Source: Siphonodentalium dalli | Lineage: Eukaryota; Mollusca; Scaphopoda; Gadilida; Siphonodentaliidae | Reading direction: 5' to 3' | DNA length: 64,000 nt | NCBI GenBank assembly: GCA_032622095.1 | Contig: CP136064.1 | Location: forward strand, 218,562,205 to 218,626,204 | Part shown: positions 10,380 to 22,084 of the stretch, one piece after another | How the letters are laid out: every line of letters starts with the position of its first letter | Position numbering within the stretch: the first letter of the stretch is position 1 | Notes under the pieces: generated by a model | Databases searched by the model: none | Told to the model about the DNA's origin: nothing | The model's input: only the letters and a program-made list of their open reading frames with translations | Translations under genes and position numbers: made by a program

Positions 10380-10820
10380 AAACATACTGGTAATTGAAGT
10401 AATATTTTCATCATTTGTTTGTTGATTTTCTTCATTTTGAACTTCTTCAGTCTCAGAATTATTACTGTCTGCTTGCAACTCTGGCAGTGCATTACACGTA
10501 CCTTGCACTTCAAGTTCTTCAATCTCATGCCGCTGACTTGCTATGTATTTTCGTAAATCCCTTATGTTATTTGTTGCTATATATCTAGATGGTTCACATA
10601 ATTCATGCTGAGCATTGGAGTCGTGTTGACGTTCACTTTGTGTCACTGTCACCGGGGCAGAGGCAGTCACAGTGGGCACCTCTTGGTCTGATTGAGAACT
10701 TTCAACGAAATAAAAGTAATCAGCTAGGATGCTTTGAAGAAACCGTTTGTCACTTTCAGTCAGCGATTCATTTCCAGTTTCACAAATATAAAAATCTCCC
10801 AACGGGAAAGGTGAATTCAT
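10377..10820 (-). CDS. Unknown acidic protein, 3' end cut by element B
   Basis: The ATG is at 10818-10820 and the ORF is 147 codons long. Its last codons lie at the very edge of the 3' LTR of element B, and the stop falls in the LTR, so the native 3' end is missing or spliced away. The N terminus is hydrophobic/aromatic, the middle is Ser/Thr/Gln-rich, and a helical segment (about residues 88-110) precedes a very acidic, Asn/Gln-rich tail. No family is recognised. A good splice-donor sequence (CCA|GTATGTTT, minus strand, 10387 downwards) lies just before the LTR. The ORF could therefore be a first exon, or the 5' half of the recombinase gene at 1981-3516, which is on the same strand beyond the two LTR elements. 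Both readings are inference. Confidence 0.5.
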   Translation of the reverse strand: MNSPFPLGDFYICETGNESLTESDKRFLQSILADYFYFVESSQSDQEVPTVTASAPVTVTQSERQHDSNAQHELCEPSRYIATNNIRDLRKYIASQRHEIEELEVQGTCNALPELQADSNNSETEEVQNEENQQTNDENITSITSMF

Positions 10821-11084
10821 TTTAAATGTTATTTTCTTCTATTTCTGAATTACGGAAAATACGAAGAGGTTAATAGTTGCAGACGATAACATCGTCATAA
10901 AACGCTGTTTAAATAAACAAAATTAACGTATATTGTACTGTAAGAGCGCTGATAGCATGGAATTTATTTTTTTATTTGTATTTTAGCAGTTAGTCATAAT
11001 TTACTGTTTATTTCTTTAGTATTTAAATTTTAAACGTAATTATTTTCTCCGAATCACCGAAGAATTTGACTGTTCAAAGGCCCG

Positions 11085-11165
11085 CCCACTCGGATATTTA
11101 CAACTCCACTACGAGTGCGCTCTGATTGGTTGAATGCGTTTGCATTGGTCCAATCCGCTTTCGCG
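11085..11165 (-). promoter_or_regulatory. CCAAT/GC-box promoter-like region
   Basis: On the minus strand this stretch reads GGACCAATG, then CAACCAATCAGAG, then GTGGGCGGGCC, about 270-340 bases upstream of the ATG at 10820. These match NF-Y (CCAAT) and Sp1-type GC boxes in a typical order for a TATA-less animal promoter. A plus-strand promoter is not excluded. Confidence 0.5.
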
Positions 11166-12339
11166 AGGGAGAACCAGCTTAAGAATTGCGCGAAAATGCA
11201 CGTGTTAAATAGTTCGTTGTCAGTTTTGTATTCTTCTAGAAGAAGACAGATTTATTTATTGAACGTTTCAAATATCCATATTTTTAGGGGTATTTCGGGC
11301 AAATAAAGCTACGGCGTGAAATAATGTACAATACGGTATGTAGTGAATGTTATATACAATATAGTCGGGCAATTAAGCCGGTCATTAAGGATGTCACCTT
11401 CAAACTCCGACGCGGCATAATCACCTGTTTTTGTGTCTATGTAACACAAGTGGTTAGCATGGGCCTACCAAGCTACAACACCACTTATAAACAAAATCAG
11501 ACTCAGAATTTATTCTCCAATCGCCGGGCGTCTTCGGTATGACATAGTGTAAATATTAATACCAATACATACATGTACATACATATATAATCGTGGCACG
11601 TGCAAACAAAATATATCAGAAATCGTGTACACGTACACATGGAGGTGGATGTGTGTTGGGTTTGTTGTGTGGGTATAGGGTGTGTGCATGTGGCTTTTTC
11701 CTCGTGTATTTCGCTGTATGGACGCACGTGTATATTGGTTGGGGCGTCAGACTGTGGTATTCGTTCGTAATTGCGTGTTGGTTGGTGGGGTTTTGGTACA
11801 TGGGGTGGAGTGGCTGGCGTTCGGATATGAGCTTGACAATACACCATTGAAAGTAATAACACAAAGCAATTAACAATTACATGTAGGAACCCAGAATCGT
11901 CCTTTGGTTATCGATTTACCATGTGGGTATAAACATACTATATATATACAAAATATTTATTGCTATTGGTAATATACGCTTCACATTGAAACACGTTTAT
12001 ACTGTCATCATTGTTATGTACACATGTAAATTACACAAAAGTTTATAACTTTTCTAACTTAGCTCTAGGAGCACATTCAGTGTGCATAATATTTACATAA
12101 GACTTTACTTTGTTATCATATAGATTGTGTTTACTGTAATTGATATGCATGTTTAACCGAAATGAATCTTATCTTATCTTATCAGCGCACTCCGTCTGAG
12201 CATGCATTTCACAGTTTGGTATATGATTCTAATCAAAATTGTTATGGATGTTCAGCGTCACGATGACTTTCAAATCGTATTATTCGCAGATTTAGTTTTC
12301 GGCTTCTAGAATTATTATTATAGTGGAGCAGCATGAACT
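11166..12339. other. Non-coding interval with a GT/CA-rich tract
   Basis: Between about 11600 and 11840 the sequence is purine/GT-skewed and low in complexity, which yields overlapping open frames on both strands with Trp/Gly- or His/Thr-rich translations. None has a recognisable domain or start context. Nothing else is seen. Confidence 0.5.
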
Positions 12340-13200
12340 GGGAAAAAATCAGTCCAACCATGTCGGAGACTAACAAACTGAAACACATATCAAAATGTTC
12401 ATCTCGATTGAGCGGATAGCATGCCGATGTTGCCTTTTTGTGAGATTTTGCACGATTGTTTATTATTTTTGGGTAAAACAGGCTTTTTCGTGAAAAAAAA
12501 CAGTGGAAAATGGAATCCAGCTGCCTGAATAATATTTCCCTCTATTTCTGGTTGAGAACTTATCTACACAACAAAAGGTGATCACGTTCACCGGTTGTAA
12601 TAGAAATTTCAGGTATGTCATAGTTCTAGGGTTGGTTTTTGGGCTAAAAATGACTTTTTTTGTGAAAAATTAGAGAATTCTGGAATCCATCACAACAAGA
12701 TATATATAATCAATGCATATACTTTTATATAATTTTCCAGTTTTATCGAGTAATCATTTAGTCCTGGATGTAATTAATATATAAAGCAAAGATCAGGTGG
12801 AATTAAGCAGGTTCTGAGGTTACCAGGTTAAAACATTGTCTATTAATAAAATGAGTGAAAACTGGAATCCTGCTCTCTAAATAACACTCCATGTAGTGGT
12901 GCAGTATAAGACATGAAAGGGTCTTATCATTCGAATTAAATCATGTCGCCGACCACAGACACGTATATATCAAAATGTACGAATGGATATGTAGACTATG
13001 AAAATTGACTAGCCAGAAACAAAATTATATGCAAGCTTAGAATTTGCGGAAAAAAGATCTTTTTCGAAATTATTATCAGTGAAAACTGGAATTCGTCGAT
13101 CTGAATAGCATTTCACCTTGTTTCTGGTTAGGAACTTACATATACATGTATGTACCATAAGCTTTCGTATATTTTGGGGTAAAACTCACTTGAAAAAGTT
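12340..13200. repeat. Degenerate ~580-bp tandem duplication
   Basis: Landmarks recur in the same order. CATGTCG...ACATATCAAAATGT at about 12359 matches CATGTCG...ATATCAAAATGT at about 12943. GTGGAAAATGGAATCC followed by CTCTATTTCTGGTT at about 12502 matches GTGAAAACTGGAATTC followed by CTTGTTTCTGGTT at about 13080. Extra partial units occur near 12665 and 12850 (GTGAAAACTGGAATCC). The copies are strongly diverged, so this is an old repeat. Confidence 0.55.
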
Positions 13201-14642
13201 ATATATTTATAATTAATGCATATTTTTATCGAGTAATATATTAAGTTTTTGAGGTAAATAATAGATGTATGACTGGTACTGGAGGCCTTTGTGTCAGTTT
13301 TATTCTACATTTTTTATTAGTATTGGTTAAGAGGGGGATGTCTTGGGCATAAATTGAATGTTGAAAGGCTTTTGAGTAAATAAATGTTTGTTCTTAGCAG
13401 GATCCATGCATGGACAGGTGGTATTTCACAAGTCACGGTTGTGATGTAACATGTTTTCAGGAGATGTTGGGTTAAACCAGCCAAATTAAATATCTGGTCA
13501 GGAAGAGATACACTACACATGTAAATAGGAAATTCACTGCATATGCATCTGTCGAGAAATCATAAGGTATCACTACTCTATCGAGGGGGGGGGGGGGTCA
13601 ATAGCCAACTACGAAACATGTATAGACACTATTTTTGTGCACGTAAATGATTACTGGATCATGCTTATTATAATCCCAGGTTATATAATGTAAATATAGG
13701 CTTATTTACTTGGTTCTTCAATCTTCAATTGTCTTCACAGTCTCTAACTGATTTATCCTTTCTTGGTTACTTCACCTGTTGAGTGATCGATACATATTGT
13801 GTTTGGATGTCGAAATCCAACATTCCATTCCGGTTTTGCTATACATCCGGTTTGTCATGTATGTGAGCTTGTTGTGAACAAACTAAACAGACAACCTATA
13901 TTGTTTGTGACAGAATTATTGTCAAAGTACATGTATTTCAATGTTGCTTCATTTCATGAATTGCAGTTGAAATCCACAGACCCATAATTTACAATTGAGG
14001 GACAAATTTAGCCAAGATTTAACTTAAGTAAGGGTGGAAACAGGCTTTTTTCCCTTTTCTCTAGATCGTGGTAATATGACAATTTTTCAATTTGCAACCA
14101 GTTGCTGTTTCTGTAAAACAGGCCAAAACTTATTTTTATGAAATAAATGAATCGATGCGATAACATAAGCAATACCTGAAGTTTTGCTATATATTAGGCC
14201 ATCGCTACTGTGATACGTGTGTCCGCAGCCCATGCGAAGTCATCTGCATATTTGACATCCAAAATCCGGTTTGGCGACATCTCATCGCAGGATCGATCCG
14301 CGGTTTGACACCCGAAATTATGGTGGGTACCCACACTTGATCGCGGATAGTATTTTTGCGAACCGCTCTGTAGGCTAGACAATTTTATGGCTAATTAAAC
14401 ATATATTTTTCCATTGATACACGCATTACCCACGGTCAATGGCTGATAATTATGTTTCAAACGAACTACCTAATGGTAAAAAGTTTCTATTATTCCTGAT
14501 AAAATCGGAAATGAGCCGGAATTTCCATTAAATTTATCGGGATGAGAGCAAGCTATGGTCGCTATCCCATTGAGAGAAAATTCCGCTTTACGAAATTATG
14601 TTTTGAATAGTGAATATCACCATTCAACTGGGAGATATATAG
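13201..14642. other. Non-coding interval with a poly-G run
   Basis: A G run lies at about 13585-13597. No gene, tRNA or clear element is recognised in the rest. Confidence 0.45.
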
Positions 14643-14790
14643 AGGATATCTACACTTTTCGGTTGGATATGGGAATTATCTCATGAGTGATGCCAGAAAA
14701 AATGAATTTCCACGAGTGGAAATTCATTTGATTTTTGTCATCACGAATGAGATAATTACCATATCCAACCAAAAAGTGTAGATGTTCTGT
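14643..14790. repeat. Foldback palindrome
   Basis: The left arm (GATATCTACACTTTTCGGTT onwards) pairs with the right arm ending AACCAAAAAGTGTAGATGTT. Arms are about 70 bp, meeting near AATTTCCACGAGTGGAAATT at 14705-14724. A small number of mismatches shows moderate age. No coding content. Confidence 0.8.
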
Positions 14791-16021
14791 TTATTATATG
14801 CTCCGTTCAGTTGTACCACGACTCAACACGAAAGAAGAGCAAAGAGAGCAAATTTGTATACCCATGATAATGAGCTTGTGCATATAAAAATAGTTCCATT
14901 TTTCAGACAGATTGGTTGAGGGATAAAGGGGTTAACATCATAGTATGTTTACCAAAATAATTTAATTGATAATATATCACAATTTTTTCAACCTGAACAC
15001 TCAGGGACTTTTAGCTTAGTCTTCCACCAAGAAACCTAATCATTTTTAGTGCGGATGTATACGAGTGAGATATGGATCTCACTAGGCGGATAACGGTTTG
15101 TATCTGATGCAAAAATACTATTATTTGATAGCTTAGCATATAATAAATAGATTCATCTGAGGAAAGGTAAATGTATATTCATTTATCAAAACCGCATGGT
15201 CTGGTTTTGCGATACTTTCCGGTTTGGTGATACCGCGAACACGGGGGTGTTTATAACATTAAGTAATTTATATTTCATTACAAGTAATACATTTTGCAAT
15301 TTTGCAAACATTATCAGTTGTCCGAAATTACCCCGACTCATGTGGGTAATTTCGGACAGACTTTAAGGGGTCAGTACTGCTGTTATTATTTGCGAGCATT
15401 CAATATTACACATCTCTTACAAAAAAGACATCGGGCCACTAATTACATAAATGAATGGGCGGTCATCAGTCGGGAGGACATCTAGATACACCTACTTAAA
15501 AAATATAAAAAAAATCAGAAATTACCTATGAAAACATCACATTAGTGTTATTATGGGTATGACCTAAATATTTTCATGTATGGCCAGAAAACGCACATAT
15601 ATTGGCTATGTGTTGTCAAATGGGCCAGCATATCTTTTAGTTGTGTATTTCTGGTAGTTAATCCAACACAACTTAAGTTTTAGCATTCCTCGGGGGAGGA
15701 GTTCCGAGGGACCCAACACTATCCCATTTTAATCCATTCAAAAATCAGTGTGTTATCTCAAACCTACTATGAGAAGGGTTAAACACCGCGGTTTCAATAT
15801 CTTGTTTTACTTTTGAGTACTTATTCCAATAACCGTCCAACTTTCGATTCCAAGATAAGTTTTTATTGTAATTTAATCGGACAATTCTGAGCCGAATCGC
15901 ACGAGGTCTGCGGTTTATACGTACACTGAGGTGATTTTTTTCTGCGACCTGATGGGTGCATGTGTGGAACGTAATTGTCAGTTTCTACCATTATTATAAC
16001 TGAACTAAACTATGGTAAATA
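14791..16021. other. Non-coding interval
   Basis: Scattered short ORFs without domain signal. I see no supported feature here. Confidence 0.45.
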
Positions 16022-16212
16022 CAGTAATGCCCTAAATAATCGACTCCTTAACCACAGCAGAATTATGGGTAACTGTTCAGGATTTAGTCGGAAATATGGC
16101 GCGTTGCCATTCACCGGAAAGCTCTCACTGAGAGCCATATTTCCGACTAAATCCTAAAAAGTAACCCATAATTCTTCTGTGGTTAAGGAGTCGTTTATTT
16201 AGGGCATTATTG
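16022..16212. mobile_element. Mariner-like MITE, TA-flanked, fully palindromic
   Basis: It starts CAGTAATGCCCTAAATAATC and ends with the reverse complement (GGCATTATTG), with TA on both sides (16020-16021, 16213-16214). The two halves pair along almost their whole length (AGAATTATGGGTAACTGTTC, GGATTTAGTCGGAAATATGG), meeting near 16120. A TA target duplication with CAGT ends is the hallmark of Tc1/mariner-type elements. A relative lies at 53981. Confidence 0.85.
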
Positions 16213-17769
16213 TAGTTGGTGATATACGGGATGATGGCAGAAAAGGGGCGTCATCGCGTGTAAGAGTAGTTTTGACCATTCCCGGAAAGCGAACTATCGC
16301 CCGGCTATATATTCTTCGAAGTAATTGAGACCACCTGCTGATGTCACGGTTGTCACGAGGCGATAATGGTGTCATATATAATCCAACATCTATATATATT
16401 GACTGCCTTGGACGGAATATCGAGAACTATTTTCCCGAGGTGGTATCTTTCGAACAGCAAGCAGAAATATTGACCGAGACCGCCTACTTATGTCAATAAG
16501 TGTTTTATTATATGACACAATTTTTGTATCGCACCAACCTTGCCGTGACGTCAGCAGGCGGGTAATAGTTGGAAGACTAAAGCCCAGGCGAGAGTTCGCT
16601 TGCCACAAATATCGCCACTCGCCAACCGTAACGGCAGCGGTGGGAACCAATAATTCGAAGACTGGCCCGGGCGATACACGTAGTTCGCTTGCAGAGCAAT
16701 CGCCAATATTAAGCCGGTTTTAGCAGGTTAGAACTTGTCCGTTCACATAGGAACCAAAGTCAGATAGTTTTAACGTAAGTCCACACCTGTATAGCTTACA
16801 TTTTCCCACAAAAACAATTGCGTTTTCAGTGCGGCAAGACCATGCAGAGAAAGCAATTTGTGAGTGATAAAGTCGACTCATGAAAACAACGTAATTTAAT
16901 TACTGACGCAAGACAGGAGGGAATGAATATACCGGATCATTGCACTGAATACAAACATTTAATAATAAATATTAAATATAAGCAGAATCAGATTCAGTCA
17001 TACTGCATGGAGTCACTGCCGTATATAATTTTGTGGCCGATAAATATATTGTTGAATTTTTACGGCATGAACTTGGAAACGCGCACATTTTTAACTTTGA
17101 CCGTTTTCGGGGGCATAAAACAACGGTAATTCACCGTACAACTAAATAAAATGGTATGGGACCGTCGGATTATGAAGGTCCGACACCGTCAAACCGACAG
17201 TATTTTCTAACAGTGTATAATATACAATGTATACGGGCACCGACAGCCACCAATTATATGCCATATTCTGGTCAAACAAAAATTCCCCTGTAGGGTGTGG
17301 CACAGCAAATGTGTAGTATGAAACTTAATGAAAGAGGGAAGTGGCTGCCGGCATCCGTGAGTCAAAATTATGGAATGCCAGCCTATATATTAAAACAAAA
17401 ATGAAATGGGAGTTCCGGTGGGTCAATAATTAAGAAAATATTCATGCGAAAATAATTGTTTGTTGCTCCCGCATGGAAACTTCAAGAAAAGAAGCAGAAG
17501 AGTTGCCACTCTTCCGCCGTTCTACTACCATTGAAGGCTATAGTCTGTTCCGGAATTCTCTCAACCGCAATTATACTGTTTGAAGCCAAACGAACACAAT
17601 TGAGTCTGTGATATAGATATACGAGAAAAGCATCATACCAATAATGGCTTATGGGACTGAATTATCATGGGGGCATGAACATTTGAGGTTTTTCAAAAAA
17701 CTAGAAGTCTACCCCATGCGTTTTATATATGGGGAATTACACTAGATTAAATTTATGATTTTGCTAATG
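16213..17769. other. Non-coding interval
   Basis: No domain-bearing ORF or clear repeat unit is seen. The AT-rich text contains scattered low-complexity tracts only. Confidence 0.45.
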
Positions 17770-19224
17770 CGGGGGGGGGGGGGGGGGGGGGGTCAGGAAA
17801 AAAATTACGGATACTAGGTGGAAATTTTGAGTTTTTCAGTTCTGGAGACCCACCACCGCGGGAGCGTAAGTTTTTTCCACCCAGGTCTGGGACACCCACC
17901 CGGGAGCGTAATTTTTTCCATCCAGGTCTGGGACACCCACCCCCAAAATTGATGAAAATATTGTAAATTCTACTAAATAATGTGTTGTTGGCAGGGTAAG
18001 GGTCTCTCATTGTGTCTGCACCGGAACTGAGAGAACGCTGATCAAGTACACCCACAAAAAATAAACAAAGCACATGGCTGAAAAATATGCCAACAAAACC
18101 AATGACAAAACCATTAAAAACCCAAATATTTATGGATATAAAGGTAAAATATAAGGTAAAAATATGTGCATGTGTAAAGTAAAAACACCATCAATTTGAT
18201 TAAATAAACACAGTTTCAGTCATCTCCATGTGGGAAATCACTGGTGAGCAATGAGGAGCTCCCCTTAAAATCATTCTAGGCGAGTGGCGAGTAGTCTCCT
18301 ACAAAATGTCGAGGCGAGTAGTATCCCAGCAGGAGATGCCGAAGACATCTCCCGAATGCCTGAGGGGGAGAGTACGGGAGGGGGCCAGGGGGCCTCCCCC
18401 GGAACATTTTGAAAATTATATGCTCTGAGATTGAATCTGGAGCCTTTTAATGCTCCAATCACTGTTCAAATAACGATTTTGTGTCAATAAGTGACAAAAA
18501 TGCAATGCCACATTGCTAATAGTACACAAGCAAGTAAGTTGGTATATTTGAAATAAAGTTATCTGATATATTACGCACATTTGAAGCATGTATATTCTGA
18601 GTTATCGACAGTATTTTATTGAACCACATGGTCTCTCTGTTTGTTGTGCAGAAATTGTATTGCCGATGTGAATCTGAATCAGTTCGATTTTGAATTAATT
18701 CCTCGATCTATTTTAGTAAATATCGCATATAATAAAAAAAAAAAAACCTTCGTGTTTTGAGTGAATACCGGAAATACCTCATTCGTGGTCACAGTGAGAT
18801 ACTGGAATCATCACTCGTGGCCTAAAGACCAATCGTGATGATTCCAGTATCTCACTGTGACCATTCGTGAGATACTTCCGGTATTCACTCAAAACACGCA
18901 GGTATCCTCTATGTATAATAAGTTAAAAAAGGCCATGATAAACTAAGAGAAAAGATGAGAATGGATTTTTTTTCATTGCAATGGTTTTTCTCGACCAATT
19001 GTGGACACAAAATTAAAATATAGAGCCCCACCCACTTGTATAAGGCTATAGCATGCACTACTATATGAATCTGATTGTTTCAATTCATTTTGAAGCTGCA
19101 ATTTGTCTTAGAAATTATTTTGGAAAAAAATTGCATGACATCAGAAAAAATCTCCATTCCGGGCTCGGGGACACCCACCCACCCGGTCCTTGTATCCTGT
19201 AATTTTTTCCGACCCCCCCCCCTG
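17770..19224. mobile_element. hAT-like non-autonomous element with poly-G terminal repeats
   Basis: The left end is C followed by a ~21-base G run, then TCAGGAAAAAAATTACGGAT. The right end is the inverse (ATCCTGTAATTTTTTCCGAC, then a C run, then CTG). The flanks carry the same 7 bases, GCTAATG, at 17763-17769 and 19225-19231. A 7-8 bp target duplication and CAGGGG-type ends fit the hAT superfamily. A tandem pair near 17870-17940 (AGGTCTGGGACACCCACC) repeats the right-terminal theme. No transposase ORF is present. A foldback (18751-18898) is nested inside. Confidence 0.75.
18751..18898. repeat. Foldback palindrome nested in the hAT element
   Basis: CGTGTTTTGAGTGAATACCG on the left matches the reverse complement of CGGTATTCACTCAAAACACG on the right. 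Arms are about 65-70 bp with a short loop near 18823-18833. Near-perfect pairing suggests recent origin. Confidence 0.85.
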
Positions 19225-19920
19225 GCTAATGAGGAAATTTACAGAAAATTCCATAATGGAAATTTATATATAAGGTTTATAATGCTAGAAACATTAAGTT
19301 TATTGCATATTGATAAATTTGAAATTTCCAAATGTTCTAGTCAAAAGTATGGCCCCTGTTAACTCCACGTATATAAAAAAAGACTCATTCGAGTCATAAT
19401 CGCTTCCCTACGTGTCTTAAGCATGGGGAGACATGAGCATCGCTACGGTATGGCAAAAACAACCCATAGAAATTCAACAATGGGGCTAAATTCTAACTTG
19501 ACCTGTATTTTGTAAAACCACATACAAAATTTCATTCCAATCAGTTGAGACTCAGTTATCATCGGGAAACCGAAAGCGAACGGACGGACAGGCGGACGAA
19601 CGGACCAATCATATACTACGTTCCGTTTTTAAAGTGGCGTATAATTAAAATCGTTCATTTATAGTATTTTACAGATATTGTAAAATAAAAAAAAAAACTT
19701 TTGTGTAAATTCTGTGCAAAAAAAAAATGGCTACAGCTGGGAAATTGCCACGACTTTGGCAAAGTTTCAGATTATATCGATAGTGCGTGTATTTTCGACT
19801 ATACCCCCTCCAAATTACAGGTAAACAATTTTGAGTCACGAATGAGCAGTGTCATTTTGAACCGAATAAGTCGTAACGAATCAGACTATTCGTTATCTCA
19901 TCTATGTCGTTGTTTTCCAG
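19225..19920. other. Upstream region of the GT31 gene, with a dispersed-repeat tail
   Basis: The part around 19540-19640 (GACGGACAGGCGGACGAACG) looks like the end of a common invertebrate non-autonomous repeat; a similar CCGTCCGTTAAC text occurs at 62627. The region ends in TTGTTTTCCAG at 19910-19920, a good 3' splice site just before the glycosyltransferase ATG. A 5' untranslated exon further upstream is therefore likely. Confidence 0.5.
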
Positions 19921-19944
19921 ATCCTCGATCCAGAGTGTGAGAAT

Positions 19945-21018
19945 ATGGCTAGATGTGGTTTTAGGCTAACGTCTTGCAGATGTGTGACAGTTTTCGTATT
20001 CGTCTACACGGCGGTTGTAATGTTAATTACAAGAAAAGTAGTCACCCAAAACTATGCTGCAACGAGTACGCCAAAACACAAAGGATCAACTACGAACGAT
20101 TATTACGCCCGAGGAGAGAAAAAATTGTTCCGTCTAGTTGATCGTGTGGTTGTTTCACCGTCACATGTCTGTAACGATGTGGAAACACCGTTCTTGTTAA
20201 TCATGATACTCTCAGTTCATAAAAGCAGAACACTTAGAGACAGTATTAGATCAACGTGGGGCAGTGTTGTCGGTACACAGTCTTGGAAAACGTGGCAACA
20301 AGAAGGTAATGGTACGTGGTTGCCAGTTGTTCAGAAATTACAACAGCCCGTGCAAATTTTGTTCTTGCTCGGACAGAGCTCTGATAGGAAGGCACATGAT
20401 TCATTGAAACAGGAAGAGATACAGCACGGGGACATTCTCGTGCTCGACTATGTTGACTCCTACCAAAACTTAACCCTGAAGGTTCTAAGTGGATTCAAAT
20501 GGAGCGTTAATAATTGCAAAGGAATTACTCAAGTGATGAAAATGGATGATGATACATTTCTTAATGTTCCGATGATTCTCCAACAAATTACACGAAAAGA
20601 AATATCGGAGGTAATTTATGGATTTATACCTCCAAGTCCGCTGACAGTTTATCGCTCTGGCAAACATATGGTTCCGATGTCAGTTTATCCGTTAAAACTG
20701 TACCCCGAATACTGTAGCGGTAATATGTACACAATGAATATCAGCGTGATACATTCTATAGTCGCTGCATCAGAACATTTCTCGTATGTTAATATGGAAG
20801 ACGTTTTTATCACGGGCATTCTGCGGAAATTTGTCGGCGTGAGCATCAAATCGGTGGATAGGCTACAGTACAATCCTCATGCGCCGCCGAAAATCTGTGG
20901 TTTTGTTAAGGATACAACACTATATGGACAGCTTGTCACTTCAGACATGTTCACAAAGATTTGGAAGACTTACACAAACCCGAAAGACTGCGGTATCAGC
21001 ACGAAAGCCAAGACATGA
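19945..21018 (+). CDS. GT31 beta-1,3-galactosyltransferase-like enzyme
   Basis: A 357-residue intact ORF, single coding exon, the most convincing host gene here. Residues about 13-28 form a type II membrane anchor (VFVFVYTAVVMLI), followed by a stem. The catalytic domain shows family landmarks: RSTWG at 102-106, the metal/UDP-binding DDD at 201-203 (MKMDDDTFLN), YPEYCSGN around 253-260 and EDVFITG at 285-291. Possible N-glycosylation sites are N122, N175 and N265. Length and layout match Golgi beta-1,3-galactosyl/N-acetylglucosaminyltransferases, which add a beta-1,3-linked hexose from a UDP-sugar to glycoprotein or glycolipid acceptors. Donor and acceptor cannot be told from sequence. A splice acceptor at 19920 suggests an upstream non-coding exon. 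A poly-A signal candidate AATAAA lies near 21570. Confidence 0.92.
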   Translation: MARCGFRLTSCRCVTVFVFVYTAVVMLITRKVVTQNYAATSTPKHKGSTTNDYYARGEKKLFRLVDRVVVSPSHVCNDVETPFLLIMILSVHKSRTLRDSIRSTWGSVVGTQSWKTWQQEGNGTWLPVVQKLQQPVQILFLLGQSSDRKAHDSLKQEEIQHGDILVLDYVDSYQNLTLKVLSGFKWSVNNCKGITQVMKMDDDTFLNVPMILQQITRKEISEVIYGFIPPSPLTVYRSGKHMVPMSVYPLKLYPEYCSGNMYTMNISVIHSIVAASEHFSYVNMEDVFITGILRKFVGVSIKSVDRLQYNPHAPPKICGFVKDTTLYGQLVTSDMFTKIWKTYTNPKDCGISTKAKT

Positions 21019-21540
21019 GTGCCGCTCTTGTGAACAACCACGTGTATGTGTGTTGCCGTTTTCAAAACATTCCAACTATATAAAGGGTAATTATCGAGTG
21101 AGAGGGCATTCTGACACAGAACGCATACGGCCGCACACAAACACTGCTGTCTTCGCTGCCCGATTGTCCAGAGCATAACAATAACTATGCGTAGAACACA
21201 ATCCCATTGTTAAAATCGTCCCCTGATTTTTTGGTAAAGACATCACTTCCCCAAGGCTGGCGAAGGAATGGTTCAGTGATTATCCCATTGTTAGGCACAC
21301 GCAACTCATAACAGACAAATCGCACGGGCGCTTCAATGTTGGGACCAGTTCATGTTGTTTCGGACATATCTATTCACATTCAACGGCGATCAGTTCATGT
21401 TAATCACGTTGTTGGGCATGGCTAACCGGCTATTGTGTCCAATCGCGGTCAGCGCACGGATTGTGCGTCGTGGTCAAAACACGATCAACGCAGATTTCCT
21501 GTTGATTGCATTATGTGGGATCAATTGTGCTCTAAGTCGG
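21019..21540. other. Downstream of the GT31 gene
   Basis: Probable 3' untranslated sequence and spacer. No domain-bearing ORF is visible. Confidence 0.4.
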
Positions 21541-21625
21541 TCAGAGCACGCGAATAGTTCTTTACCAGAATAAATCTCGTCTTCGACTCGATTGATTCTG
21601 GTAAAGAACAATTCTTGTGCTCTAA
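21541..21625. repeat. Short palindrome
   Basis: AGTTCTTTACCAGAATAAAT on the left matches ATTGATTCTGGTAAAGAACA on the right, with the wider GAGCAC...GTGCTC frame outside. Arms are about 35 bp around a short loop near 21578. Confidence 0.75.
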
Positions 21626-21657
21626 CCCTTACGTAATTGGGAAAACAACTAACACTT

Positions 21658-21747
21658 ATTTGGACAATAGCTGTACATTATATGGACAATAACTGTACAT
21701 AATATGGACAATAACTGTACATAATATGGACAATAACTGTACATTAT
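21658..21747. repeat. 22-bp tandem repeat, four copies
   Basis: The unit is TATGGACAATAACTGTACAT plus two bases, repeated about four times with only single-base differences. Confidence 0.9.
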
Positions 21748-22084
21748 TCTAAAAAAAAGAACGCTCTGCGTTGGCACAACAATGTGATGTTCGAAACGTC
21801 TTTAATGAAGTGCCGAAATGTCTAAGGGCTTGGGCCGAAACAACCAACTGCCGAAAACCCAGGTGCCGAAACGTCATGAAATCTAAAGGTGCCGAAACGT
21901 CCAGGCGCCGAAACGTCCTGCACCCGTTGTTCTATACGCCGCCCGTTCGGAGAATTATTATCGGAGGGCGAACACATGTACTGTGTTTTATATGTAAAGA
22001 GACCACGCCCGATTTCACACCACGAAACCGTGACTATCATTGGTACGTTTTCTGTACCACAAATTCTTAGATCGCTATTAAAAA

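Noticed and set aside
11503-11873. Several overlapping ORFs of 60-119 codons on both strands
   Set aside because: They lie in a GT/CA-skewed low-complexity tract, give compositionally odd proteins and show no domain.
14194-14382. Minus-strand ORF containing VKYADDFAWAAD, like the YADD box of reverse transcriptases
   Set aside because: No other RT motif is found on either side and the ORF is only 62 codons; I take the match as chance.
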